A DNA stretch of 64,000 nt from an uncultured Pseudomonadota bacterium. Lineage in GTDB: Bacteria; Pseudomonadota; Gammaproteobacteria; Steroidobacterales; Steroidobacteraceae. The DNA lies in contig CAIKMS010000008.1 in assembly GCA_903828595.1 (NCBI GenBank), positions 124,001-188,000 of the forward strand, written 5' to 3'. Positions 56,909-64,000 of this stretch are shown one piece after another (position 1 is the first letter of the stretch; the number at the start of each line of letters is the position of its first letter). A model generated the notes under the pieces. The model saw nothing but the letters and a program-made list of their open reading frames with translations, had not been told where the DNA came from and searched no databases. Made by a program: the position numbers and the translations under genes.

Positions 56909-57958
56909 ATGCGAGCAGCGGTTTTTCACGGCAACCAAGATTTGCGGCTTGAGCAGGTTGCTGAGCCCGAGCCAGGGCCTGGCGATGTGAAGTTGCGGAT
57001 TCTTTATAACGGAATCTGCGGCAGTGACCTGCACGAATACTACGACGGACCCATGACAACCCGTACGACACCGCATCCGTTGACCGGTGTGAAGAATCCG
57101 GTGATTTTTGGTCACGAGATGTCCGGCGAGGTCGTTGGCTTAGGCGAGGGTGTTTCCGATCTGGAGATTGGCGATCTGGTTGCGGTTGAGCCGGTAGAGA
57201 CCTGCGGGCATTGCCTTTATTGCGGTTTAGGCCAATACAATCACTGTCCGCTGTTGGCGTTTCATGGCTACAACCGCGGAGGCGGTGGGTTAGCACAGTT
57301 CACGGTCGTCAAACGGCGCATGGCGCACCGGTTGCATAAAGGTCTGAGCGGTATGCAGGGCGCGCTCATTGAGCCGTTGGCCATTGCCTGGCATACGGCT
57401 AATCGTTGTCGCGTTGAGGCCGGACAGACGGTCGTCATCCATGGCGCAGGCCCCATTGGTGTGGGCGTCTTTTTAACCCTAAAGCGCCGTGGCGTGGAGG
57501 CAATTATTGTTGACCCTTCGCCGAGTCGACGGCAGGCTTTAGCCCGTCTGGGAGCTAAAACCCTATTGGATCCTAGCGCAATTAATGCGGTGGATGCGAT
57601 TCGTGATTTGACCGCCGGACGGGGAGCCCATGCATCAGTCGATGCCGCGGGCAATGCCAAGTCGTTTAACGCCATGCTGCATGGAACCCGTGTTGATGGG
57701 ACGGCCGTGGTTGTCGCTATTCACCACCACCCCGTGACCATTCCGCCGTTTGATTTGTTGATGCCGGAGGTGTTTGTTACCGGCGTGGCTTTATCGGTAG
57801 ACGCCTTTCCGAGCGTGATCGACGAGATGGCCAAGGGCAGTTATCCGCTGGATGGCTGGGTTGAGACCATCCCATTTGACGGCATCCTGGATCAAGGCTT
57901 TGAGAGGCTGCGCCGCCAAGAAGGCATGAAAATTCTCGTCGATGTCGGGACGGCTTAA
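56909..57958 (+). CDS. Zinc alcohol dehydrogenase, 2,3-butanediol-dehydrogenase type
   Basis: A 349-residue MDR dehydrogenase. Catalytic zinc ligands are Cys37 (CGSDLHEYYDGP) and His69-Glu70 (GHEMSG). The structural-zinc cysteines are 99, 102, 105 and 113. The HEYYDGP block is typical of BDH/sorbitol-dehydrogenase relatives. It lies 107 bases after pobA and 63 before an SDR in the same direction. It likely oxidises a vicinal diol or secondary alcohol; whether this is an aromatic glycerol side chain is unknown. Confidence 0.87.
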   Translation: MRAAVFHGNQDLRLEQVAEPEPGPGDVKLRILYNGICGSDLHEYYDGPMTTRTTPHPLTGVKNPVIFGHEMSGEVVGLGEGVSDLEIGDLVAVEPVETCGHCLYCGLGQYNHCPLLAFHGYNRGGGGLAQFTVVKRRMAHRLHKGLSGMQGALIEPLAIAWHTANRCRVEAGQTVVIHGAGPIGVGVFLTLKRRGVEAIIVDPSPSRRQALARLGAKTLLDPSAINAVDAIRDLTAGRGAHASVDAAGNAKSFNAMLHGTRVDGTAVVVAIHHHPVTIPPFDLLMPEVFVTGVALSVDAFPSVIDEMAKGSYPLDGWVETIPFDGILDQGFERLRRQEGMKILVDVGTA

Positions 57959-58021
57959 TGGGATTGGTCTGGGTTATTTTTTGGTGATCACTTAACGCTT
58001 AACGTCAGTCAGGTAACGCAA

Positions 58022-58852
58022 ATGAAAATCTCGCAACTCTTTAGTGTCGAAGGTTACGGTGTCGTGGTGACTGGAGGGGCCAGCGGGCTGGGATTGGCTT
58101 ACGCGGAGGCGATGGCGGAGAACGGCGCGGCGGTGACCATTCTGGACATCGACGGGCCACGTATTGAGCAGGAGGTCCAGCGTTTGAAGTCGCGAGGTCT
58201 TCAGGTACGCGGTGATGTGGCGGATGTCAGCGATCATCCGGCGCTGGATCGGGCAATCGACAATGCCTATAAGGCCCATGGACGTCTTGATGTGGTGTTT
58301 GCTAATGCCGGCATCGACTCCGGGCCGGGATTTATCGGTAACTGGGTCGGCACTGAGCGGCCGCGTAATCCGCAGGGCGCCTTGGAAAACTACACTGACG
58401 AGCGTTGGAACCGCGTCATTGACATTAACCTCACCGGAATCTTCGCCACCCTGCGCAGCGCGACGCGCATCATGAAGCCGCAGCGATCAGGGCGACTGAT
58501 CGTGACTTCCTCGGTCGCCTCCTTCCAGTGTGAGCCTGCTATCGGATCAGCGTACATGGCCGCTAAAGCCGGTGTGACGCATCTGACTCGATGCGTGGCC
58601 CAAGAGTTGGCTGCCTACAACATCACGGTGAATTCGATTGCCCCGGGGTTCTTTGTCACTAATATTGGTGGCGGTCACGCAAAAAATCCTGCAACCCAGG
58701 AGGCCGTAGCCAAGGTGCTGCCCATGCATCGTGTGGGATTCCCTGATGATATTAAGGGGCTGGCTTTGTTTCTCGCCTCGCCGGCATCGGCCTACTTAAC
58801 CGGACAGCAGATTGCCATCGACGGTGGCTGGACATTGGGGGCTGTGGATTGA
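58022..58852 (+). CDS. Short-chain dehydrogenase/reductase
   Basis: A 276-residue classical SDR: cofactor motif TGGASGLGLAYAEA near residues 19-32, VFANAGI, catalytic Ser in VTSSVAS and Tyr-x-x-x-Lys in SAYMAAKAG, ending in LTGQQIAIDGGWTLG. It has a longer loop (about 97-121) than the smallest members, seen in SDRs acting on bulky substrates. It follows the zinc dehydrogenase by 63 bases. The substrate is unknown. Confidence 0.87.
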   Translation: MKISQLFSVEGYGVVVTGGASGLGLAYAEAMAENGAAVTILDIDGPRIEQEVQRLKSRGLQVRGDVADVSDHPALDRAIDNAYKAHGRLDVVFANAGIDSGPGFIGNWVGTERPRNPQGALENYTDERWNRVIDINLTGIFATLRSATRIMKPQRSGRLIVTSSVASFQCEPAIGSAYMAAKAGVTHLTRCVAQELAAYNITVNSIAPGFFVTNIGGGHAKNPATQEAVAKVLPMHRVGFPDDIKGLALFLASPASAYLTGQQIAIDGGWTLGAVD

Positions 58853-58874
58853 GCCCGGCGGCGCTAACGGTTTT

Positions 58875-59798
58875 TCAAAGTTCGTGAGCGATGGAGATAA
58901 TCAGCTCACGTATCCATGCATGACCTGGATCGGGTTCTAGTCGCTTATGCCAGAGCAAGATCTCGTGATGCTCTGGCACTTCGAATGGAAAAGGGAAAGT
59001 TTTGAGTTGACCTGCCGCGGGACCGAGTTGCGCTAAGCGCTCAGGTATCGCAGCGACGTAGTTAGTCCCCTCCAGTACGTACGGCAGATGCAGCAGGCTG
59101 GGGACCGTCAAGTGCACCGTGAGGTCAATATCAAATAGCCGGCGAACCAGTTCACTGCCGGAGATGCTAAATCCACTGGGACGCTCGAAGGCGTGCGGCA
59201 GGGACTTATATTGTTCGACGGATAAGGTGTCTTTAACGGTTGGGTGGTTTCGATCCACGGCGCATACCCAACGGACCGGGCGTAGTCGCTCAACCCGCAA
59301 AGTATCAGGGTATTCGCGCAGGTTGTAGAGTCCCAGGTGATCTAAACACAGACACAAATCTGCTTCACCGTATTCAAGGCGGGCGAGTGCAGTTTGTGAG
59401 ATGAGTTCAATGTGCAGCTCCACCCCGGGCGCTTCCTGAGCGACTCGCCGTGAGAGCGCTGGTAGAAAACCCGGCACCGCCGCCTCGGATACGATGATCG
59501 TGAAAGCGCGTTGTGCGCTACTCGGATTGAATTGCACTTCTGTGCCTAGTGCCGCTTGTATATGAAACAGAGCTTCACGAACGGGCTCAATGAGTGCGAG
59601 TCCGCGTGGGGTCAATTCCATATCCCGACCGACGCGAATCAGCAAGGGGTCGTCAAAGTACTCTCGCATCTTGTGCAATGCCGCACTCATGGCCGGCTGT
59701 GACAGATGAACTCGCTCGGCCGCGCGTGTCACGTTCTTCTCACGCAGTAGCACGTCTAGAGAGATCAGCAGGTTCAAATCAAATCGGTTGAGCTGCAT
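58875..59798 (-). CDS. LysR-family regulator (NodD-like)
   Basis: A 307-residue regulator of normal LysR length. The HTH is RFDLNLLISLDVLLREKNVTR (about 5-25) followed by AAERVHLSQPAMSAALHKMREYF; the effector domain starts near residue 92. The N terminus resembles the NodD/NahR/LinR group, several of which sense aromatic compounds. It is divergent from the NTF2-like gene and convergent with the SDR, so it probably regulates the surrounding oxidoreductase genes. Confidence 0.88.
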   Translation of the reverse strand: MQLNRFDLNLLISLDVLLREKNVTRAAERVHLSQPAMSAALHKMREYFDDPLLIRVGRDMELTPRGLALIEPVREALFHIQAALGTEVQFNPSSAQRAFTIIVSEAAVPGFLPALSRRVAQEAPGVELHIELISQTALARLEYGEADLCLCLDHLGLYNLREYPDTLRVERLRPVRWVCAVDRNHPTVKDTLSVEQYKSLPHAFERPSGFSISGSELVRRLFDIDLTVHLTVPSLLHLPYVLEGTNYVAAIPERLAQLGPAAGQLKTFPFPFEVPEHHEILLWHKRLEPDPGHAWIRELIISIAHEL

Positions 59799-59803
59799 AG
59801 TAA

Positions 59804-59820
59804 AACCGAGCGCTGCGGTT
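59804..59820. promoter_or_regulatory. Inverted repeat upstream of the NodD-like LysR gene
   Basis: AACCG-N7-CGGTT, perfect 5-base arms, ending 6 bases from the LysR start codon in the 136-base divergent region. It is a possible LysR autoregulatory site. Confidence 0.3.
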
Positions 59821-59934
59821 AAAAATGCATGCTAACAGACTGTGCTTTGACAGCGATATGGTCGCCGGGACCGCATGGTGCAGATCCCGCCTGATCGGTA
59901 CACTGGAGTTTTTTTAACCGGGAGCCAGAGTGTG

Positions 59935-60390
59935 ATGCAGACCGTCAGCCCAAACTTACGTGGGGAAATCGAGCGTGCCTGTGAGCGTCTGGTGTATGAG
60001 TACGCGCGCTTGCTTGACACTGGCGATGTCAGCGGGGCGGCTGATCTTTTTGCTGTCCAAGGTTCTATGGCGCGACCGATGATGCCGGATGTATTGATTG
60101 AGGGTCGCGAGAATGTTCGAAGCTCGCTACTCACCCGGCCTAAGACTTTACTAACCAAGCATTTGGTAACCAACGTGATGATCGACGTGGATAGTCCCAG
60201 CTTGGCTACCGGTCTGTCCTACCTGACGATGATCTCCACGACCCCGGGCGACTGTGCACCGCCTTTTATGTCTCAGGGTCCGGTGTACTTTGGCCAGATG
60301 CATGACCGTTTTATCCTGGAAGAGGGTCAGTGGCGATTTCTGGAGCGTCGCGGCTCTATTCAGATGACGTTTCGAGGTGCCGGAAGTTGA
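59935..60390 (+). CDS. NTF2-like (SnoaL-type) protein
   Basis: A 151-residue alpha+beta-cone protein. It begins with a long helix (LRGEIERACERLVYEYARLLDTGD...DLFA) and continues with the strand pattern of the NTF2-like superfamily. The frame opens at 59875, but ATG 59935 with GGAG ten bases upstream is favoured. Members are dehydratases, isomerases or, in lignin-dimer catabolism (PcfL and LdpA of Novosphingobium), gamma-formaldehyde lyases. Given its neighbours, such an activity is possible, but the sequence does not prove it. Confidence 0.75.
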   Translation: MQTVSPNLRGEIERACERLVYEYARLLDTGDVSGAADLFAVQGSMARPMMPDVLIEGRENVRSSLLTRPKTLLTKHLVTNVMIDVDSPSLATGLSYLTMISTTPGDCAPPFMSQGPVYFGQMHDRFILEEGQWRFLERRGSIQMTFRGAGS

Positions 60391-60415
60391 CCCTGGTCCA
60401 GTGTAAGACCAGGGT
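60390..60415. terminator. Hairpin between convergent NTF2-like and GMC genes
   Basis: A 9-bp perfect stem, ACCCTGGTC / GACCAGGGT, with an 8-base loop, starting at the last base of the NTF2-like stop codon. It lies between two convergent genes and has no T-run, so termination in either direction is only likely. Confidence 0.45.
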
Positions 60416-60431
60416 GCTCGAGAGTGGGAGT

Positions 60432-62003
60432 TTAGATATTTTGAGCTTTTAACTCTTTGCTGATGTGTTCGGCTTGGCGCAGCGCCAACGCCACGATAGT
60501 CAGGGTTGGGTTAGCTGAACCTGGGGTGCTCAGCGTACTACCATCCGAGATGTAGAGATTCGGTACATCATGAGCACGTCCGTGGGCGTTGCAGACGCCA
60601 TCGCGGGGGTCTTTGCTCATACGCGCCGTTCCCATGTTATGGGTTGCTGGTGTTTGTCGGGACACCATTGTCTTAATCGCACCCACCGCTTCATACACGG
60701 CCCGGCCCTGACGCTGAGCATGAGCGCGCATTGCGGTGTCGTTGCTGTGCTCGTCGATATGAATATGGGCTACAGGCAACCCGTTGCGATCCTTCACATC
60801 ACGATTCAGCGTGACGCGATTGGTCGATCGCGGCATGTCTTCGCCATTAATCAACATGCCCGCCATTCGATCGTAATGCTCCATAAAGAAGCCCAGATCA
60901 CGTCCCCAGACCGTATGCGGTATACCCGCGAGCGGCAAGCTAGGCAGATCCAGTGCCGCTAACTCCAAATGGTAGCCGCCGGCAAAACCGCGCTTAGGGT
61001 CGTGCTTCGTCTCGTCTTCAATGATTCCGGATAAAGTCGTGCCACGCCACATGTGGATGGGCTTATCGAATAGTCCCCAGATAAAGCCGGCCGTATGGCG
61101 GCAATAATGACGACCCACTTGATCCGTGGAGTTGGCCAAGCCGTGTGGGAACTGGGCGGATTCGGATAACAGTAACAGTCGTGCTGTCTCCACGCTGTTA
61201 CAGGCCACGCAGACAAGGCGTGCTTTCTGACGATGCTCGTTACCTTGAGCATCGCGGTAAATGACGGCGTTGGCTCGCCCATCAGGGCCGTGCTCAATAC
61301 GCGTGGCATGGCATTGCACTCGAAGATCGAGGTTTCCCGTCGCCTCCGCACGCGGAATTTCCGTGTATAAGGTGCTCCATTTAGCGCCAGTCTTGCAGCC
61401 TTGGACGCAAAAGCCTTGTTGAATGCACATGCCCCGGTCGTCCATGGGCGAGGTGTTCACGGCCAGATGGCCGGTGTGCACTCGTTTGTAGCCGATTCGC
61501 TTGGCACCGTTGTACATCACTTTAAAGTGATTCGATGCCGGCAAACCCGGTAAACCGTGTCGTCGGGTCACGAACATACGCTTTTCGGCGAGTTCGTAAT
61601 AATGAAGAAGTTCGGAGTACTCGATCGGCCAATCGATTAGCGACGTGCCGTCTACAGCCCCATAGGTCGTGCGTGAGCGTACCTCCCAAGGACTGATGCG
61701 AGGTGTCGCTCCGGTCCAGTGCACGGTAGTTCCACCGACGGTTTTCGCCGTCCAGGAGGGCAGCCCCGGATAGTCCTCTCGTACGCTCCAGTTGCCGGAG
61801 GTGGTTCGCGGATCTAACCAAGTGAGCTGGCCAAAGGCTTCACCTGGGTTTTGCGAGAAACTGGCCATACTCTGCCGCGCACCGGCCTCGAGCAGTACCA
61901 CTTGAATACCGCGTCTAGTGAGTTCATGGGCCAGCGTGCCGCCGCCGGCACCCGAACCGATAATTACCACTGCATTGGAATCGTCGTGAGCAATCTGAGC
62001 CAT
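60432..62003 (-). CDS. GMC-family FAD oxidoreductase
   Basis: A 523-residue flavoprotein of the glucose-methanol-choline family, closest in build to the large subunit of gluconate 2-dehydrogenase-type enzymes. The FAD fold is VVIIGSGAGGGTLAHEL near residues 12-28. The C-terminal block has ATHNMGTARM with the likely catalytic His, and STPGSANPTLT with the Asn. No signal peptide is visible; it could be carried out with the Tat-exported partner encoded just upstream (45-base gap). It would oxidise an alcohol and pass electrons to the respiratory chain. The substrate is unknown. Confidence 0.88.
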   Translation of the reverse strand: MAQIAHDDSNAVVIIGSGAGGGTLAHELTRRGIQVVLLEAGARQSMASFSQNPGEAFGQLTWLDPRTTSGNWSVREDYPGLPSWTAKTVGGTTVHWTGATPRISPWEVRSRTTYGAVDGTSLIDWPIEYSELLHYYELAEKRMFVTRRHGLPGLPASNHFKVMYNGAKRIGYKRVHTGHLAVNTSPMDDRGMCIQQGFCVQGCKTGAKWSTLYTEIPRAEATGNLDLRVQCHATRIEHGPDGRANAVIYRDAQGNEHRQKARLVCVACNSVETARLLLLSESAQFPHGLANSTDQVGRHYCRHTAGFIWGLFDKPIHMWRGTTLSGIIEDETKHDPKRGFAGGYHLELAALDLPSLPLAGIPHTVWGRDLGFFMEHYDRMAGMLINGEDMPRSTNRVTLNRDVKDRNGLPVAHIHIDEHSNDTAMRAHAQRQGRAVYEAVGAIKTMVSRQTPATHNMGTARMSKDPRDGVCNAHGRAHDVPNLYISDGSTLSTPGSANPTLTIVALALRQAEHISKELKAQNI

Positions 62004-62048
62004 GAGGTCTCTCCGTGGAGCGTTTTCCGGATGTCGCTTGACTGAAGT

Positions 62049-62594
62049 CTAGTTCGGCACGGGTCCGCTATCTTCTAGGGGAACCTCAGGTAGCCACTTC
62101 AGATCGTTAAAGCCTCGACCCAGGTAGCCACCCTTCGAAAAGGCTTCACCCTCGTAACCGAAAAAGGCGTAGGCCAAGGGTGAGGCATATAAGGTAGCAA
62201 GCGTCTTAGCGCGCACCGTTTGGAAAAACTCTGTGGCCTCGATGTTTTTAAGCATATTCACCCGTACTTCTTCGGGTGAGGTGGCGAAGTTGCTGCCGAG
62301 CTTGCCGAGGCCGGATTGGATGACGTCCGCCAAGTGCTGATCCGCCTGCAGCGATTCATCAATGGCTTTGACCACCAAAGCGTAAGCGGCATTATCCAGG
62401 CGATCGTGGGGCGCGATGGTGCGCGTCATGCTTTGCAACGTGGCACCTTCCGAGCTCGAAAGCGTACGTAACTCGATCGACCACGCTCGGCTCGGTGCCA
62501 GAAGCGCCAGAGGGCCGCCGGCGACTAAGAGTCCCGTCAGTACGCCACTAACTGCCAGAAATTCGCGCCGGGAATTATCCATGGTGTGAGTCAC
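62049..62594 (-). CDS. Tat-exported small subunit (gluconate 2-dehydrogenase subunit 3 type)
   Basis: A 181-residue protein with a twin-arginine signal (NSRREFLAVSG, then a hydrophobic stretch to about residue 33). The mature part is helical and has the AYAFFGYEGEAF...GGYLGRGF pattern of subunit 3 proteins, which help fold and export GMC dehydrogenases. It starts with GTG 62594 behind AAGGGGG; an ATG at 62582 is possible. The partner GMC gene follows after 45 bases. Confidence 0.82.
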   Translation of the reverse strand: MTHTMDNSRREFLAVSGVLTGLLVAGGPLALLAPSRAWSIELRTLSSSEGATLQSMTRTIAPHDRLDNAAYALVVKAIDESLQADQHLADVIQSGLGKLGSNFATSPEEVRVNMLKNIEATEFFQTVRAKTLATLYASPLAYAFFGYEGEAFSKGGYLGRGFNDLKWLPEVPLEDSGPVPN

Positions 62595-62716
62595 AAAACC
62601 CCCTTGTTAGTCCTTGGAGCAGTTAGAGACTGCCCGCCACCTAGAGCATAGACACGCCGAATTGCCGCTATCGACTGACAGGGAGCCGCTCCTCGCTTAT
62701 CAGTGAACACCGTGTC

Positions 62717-63502
62717 TTAATGACGGATCGTTGATAGTGCCCCGCCATCCACTTCCCACGCAGCTCCGTTAACGAAACTGGCGGAGTCAGACAATAAGAA
62801 CGTCACCACCTGGGCGACTTCATCAGCCGTTCCCAAGCGATCTTGGGTGGCCACTTTGCCGACGACTTTTTTGCCCTCGGCAACCTGACCGTTGAACAAC
62901 ATTTTCAGCATCTCTTCCAGTAAGGGCGTGTCGATAACACCGGGCATGACGGCATTGATGCGAATACCCTGGTTGCCAACTTCGCTGGCAGCGGTCCGGG
63001 TAAGGCCAATGACGCCGTGCTTGGAAGCGTTATAGGCGCACGCTCCGGCCAGTCCACGCTCGCTGGCGATGGAGCCGGTGTTCACAATGGCTCCGCCGCC
63101 TTGCTTGAGCATGACAGGAATTACATGACGTAAGCCCAGGAAAATACCTTTTAGGTTGACCGCGATGATCTTGTCGAACTCGCTTTCCAGGTATTCATGC
63201 GTGGGGCCAATCTTGCCCTCCGTTCCGGCATTATTAAAAAACAGATCGATACGCCCAAAGACTTCCAGCGTCTTGGCCACGTAGCCCTCCACCTCGGCGG
63301 ATCGACTGACATCAGCCACATAGCTGGCTACCCGTCCGCCTAGACTTTCCAGAGAGGTATGGCGTTCCCTAAGGCGTTGCTCATGAATGTCCACGAGCAT
63401 GACGTGTGCTCCACACTGAGCCAGAGCGACAGCGGTCGCGTAACCAATCATGCCGGCGCCGCCGGTAACAATGGCCACTTTGCCTTTGATTGAGGACGTC
63501 AT
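62717..63502 (-). CDS. Short-chain dehydrogenase/reductase
   Basis: A 261-residue classical SDR: cofactor motif VTGGAGMIGYATA near residues 11-23, FFNNAGTEG, catalytic Ser in VNTGSIAS and Tyr-x-x-x-Lys in ACAYNASKHG. The frame runs back to 63574, but ATG 63502 with AAAGGAAA upstream is the normal start. It is on the minus strand 17 bases after the 70-residue gene, so it belongs to the unit that starts beyond the window edge. The substrate is not readable. Confidence 0.88.
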   Translation of the reverse strand: MTSSIKGKVAIVTGGAGMIGYATAVALAQCGAHVMLVDIHEQRLRERHTSLESLGGRVASYVADVSRSAEVEGYVAKTLEVFGRIDLFFNNAGTEGKIGPTHEYLESEFDKIIAVNLKGIFLGLRHVIPVMLKQGGGAIVNTGSIASERGLAGACAYNASKHGVIGLTRTAASEVGNQGIRINAVMPGVIDTPLLEEMLKMLFNGQVAEGKKVVGKVATQDRLGTADEVAQVVTFLLSDSASFVNGAAWEVDGGALSTIRH

Positions 63503-63519
63503 GAGATTTCCTTTTCGGG

Positions 63520-63732
63520 TTAAGAGCGGGTGCGACGAAAGGGCATCGTCAACAAAAACAGCACACCAGACCATCCTAATAGGCGAATTCCATCACGAAC
63601 TGCCTGCGGCGTTAAGGTGGCTGTAATGGGCATCGTGCCAAAGACCTTGCCACGAATAACGAGTTCACTCTGGTTTCGCTCAATTCGGCTGACCGACATT
63701 AATTCGCGCTTATCACCGCCATAAAGTTTCAT
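63520..63732 (-). CDS. Small membrane-associated protein of unknown function
   Basis: A 70-residue protein with a polar N-terminal half, a single hydrophobic segment near residues 50-64 (IRLLGWSGVLFLLTM) and a basic tail RRTRS. Its ATG overlaps the stop of the upstream flavoenzyme by 4 bases (ATGA), and the SDR follows 17 bases later. That tight coupling supports a real gene. I do not recognise the family. Confidence 0.65.
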   Translation of the reverse strand: MKLYGGDKRELMSVSRIERNQSELVIRGKVFGTMPITATLTPQAVRDGIRLLGWSGVLFLLTMPFRRTRS

Positions 63733-64000
63733 AGCGGTTGTTCCAGCCGGGAAAAGTCAACGGCCAGATCCTCGCAGATGACTTGAGCTGTTGCGCGCCC
63801 GGCGCCAAACACGCCACCGCCCGGATACTGAAACGGCCCGACTAAATAAAGTCTATCCACGCTAGGTACGCGATACTGTCCAAGATCCGGCGTGGGTCGA
63901 TGAGCACCGCTCTGATAGCTGGTGGTTGCAACGCCGTGCAGATCGCCACGAAGGAAACTCGGCGAGGTGCGCTCCATGTCGAGCGGACTGTCGCAATGAA
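63729..64000 (-). CDS. Phytoene-dehydrogenase-like FAD oxidoreductase, C-terminal part (cut by window end)
   Basis: About 90 C-terminal residues of a COG1233-type flavoenzyme. The block SPLDMERTSPSFLRGDLHG and the final LYLVGPFQYPGGGVFGAG are typical of the family's FAD-closing end. The frame is open to the last base, so the start lies outside the window. Despite the family name, members act on many substrates besides carotenoids. It is coupled to the 70-residue gene. Confidence 0.82.
   Translation of the reverse strand, partial: HCDSPLDMERTSPSFLRGDLHGVATTSYQSGAHRPTPDLGQYRVPSVDRLYLVGPFQYPGGGVFGAGRATAQVICEDLAVDFSRLEQPL

Overview
The window looks like a chromosomal segment of a free-living, aerobic, heterotrophic proteobacterium. 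Gammaproteobacteria is my favoured guess, from the proteorhodopsin type and the crtIBY-blh gene order, but no rRNA or other marker gene is present to prove it. Genes are dense on both strands, with mixed ATG/GTG/TTG starts and no phage, CRISPR or intact insertion sequence that I can see.

Left part (1-17 kb): a mixed set of metabolic genes. These are a ChrA chromate transporter, two alpha/beta hydrolases, a GlcD-type FAD oxidase, an M20 peptidase, a class III CoA-transferase next to an acyl-CoA dehydrogenase, a ComFB-like protein, a trans-sulfuration PLP enzyme, a type I phosphodiesterase, a Tat-exported YtcJ-type amidohydrolase, a 2OG-Fe(II) oxygenase, a fumarylacetoacetase-family enzyme and small envelope proteins.

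Middle-left (18-27 kb): a light-harvesting module. A green-type proton-pumping proteorhodopsin with its own strong terminator is followed by crtI-crtB-crtY-blh, whose overlapping genes cover every step from geranylgeranyl diphosphate to retinal. GGPP synthase is not in the window. A beta-lactamase-fold serine hydrolase follows blh directly.

Middle (30-37 kb): six minus-strand genes encode a two-subunit PEP-synthase-like phosphotransferase, a biotin carboxylase, a biotin carrier, a carboxyltransferase and a HAD phosphatase. This set matches the logic of the acetovanillone / 4-hydroxyacetophenone (Acv/Hpe) pathway: phosphorylate the phenol, carboxylate the acetyl side chain, remove the phosphate. 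A divergent unit carries an amidohydrolase that could cleave the resulting beta-keto acid, an MDR oxidoreductase and LigM, the tetrahydrofolate-dependent vanillate / 3-O-methylgallate O-demethylase.

Middle-right (41-57 kb): the rest of a lignin-monomer pathway. It has an AAHS aromatic-acid transporter with MarR regulators, feruloyl-CoA hydratase-lyase, an aromatic-type aldehyde dehydrogenase, a near-continuous ligK-galD/ligU-ligJ-ligI-ligA-ligB-ligC operon (complete protocatechuate 4,5-cleavage to pyruvate and oxaloacetate), a LysR regulator with two N-terminal HTH domains, and pobA. Together these would funnel 4-hydroxybenzoate, vanillin/vanillate, ferulate and probably acetovanillone into protocatechuate and central metabolism.

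Right end (57-64 kb): an oxidoreductase-rich cluster (Zn alcohol dehydrogenase, two SDRs, a GMC oxidoreductase with a Tat-exported small subunit, an NTF2-like protein, a LysR regulator, and a phytoene-dehydrogenase-like enzyme cut by the window edge). It plausibly handles an alcohol or lignin-dimer substrate, but the substrate cannot be read from sequence. The overall picture is a photoheterotroph that combines rhodopsin phototrophy with catabolism of lignin-derived aromatics.
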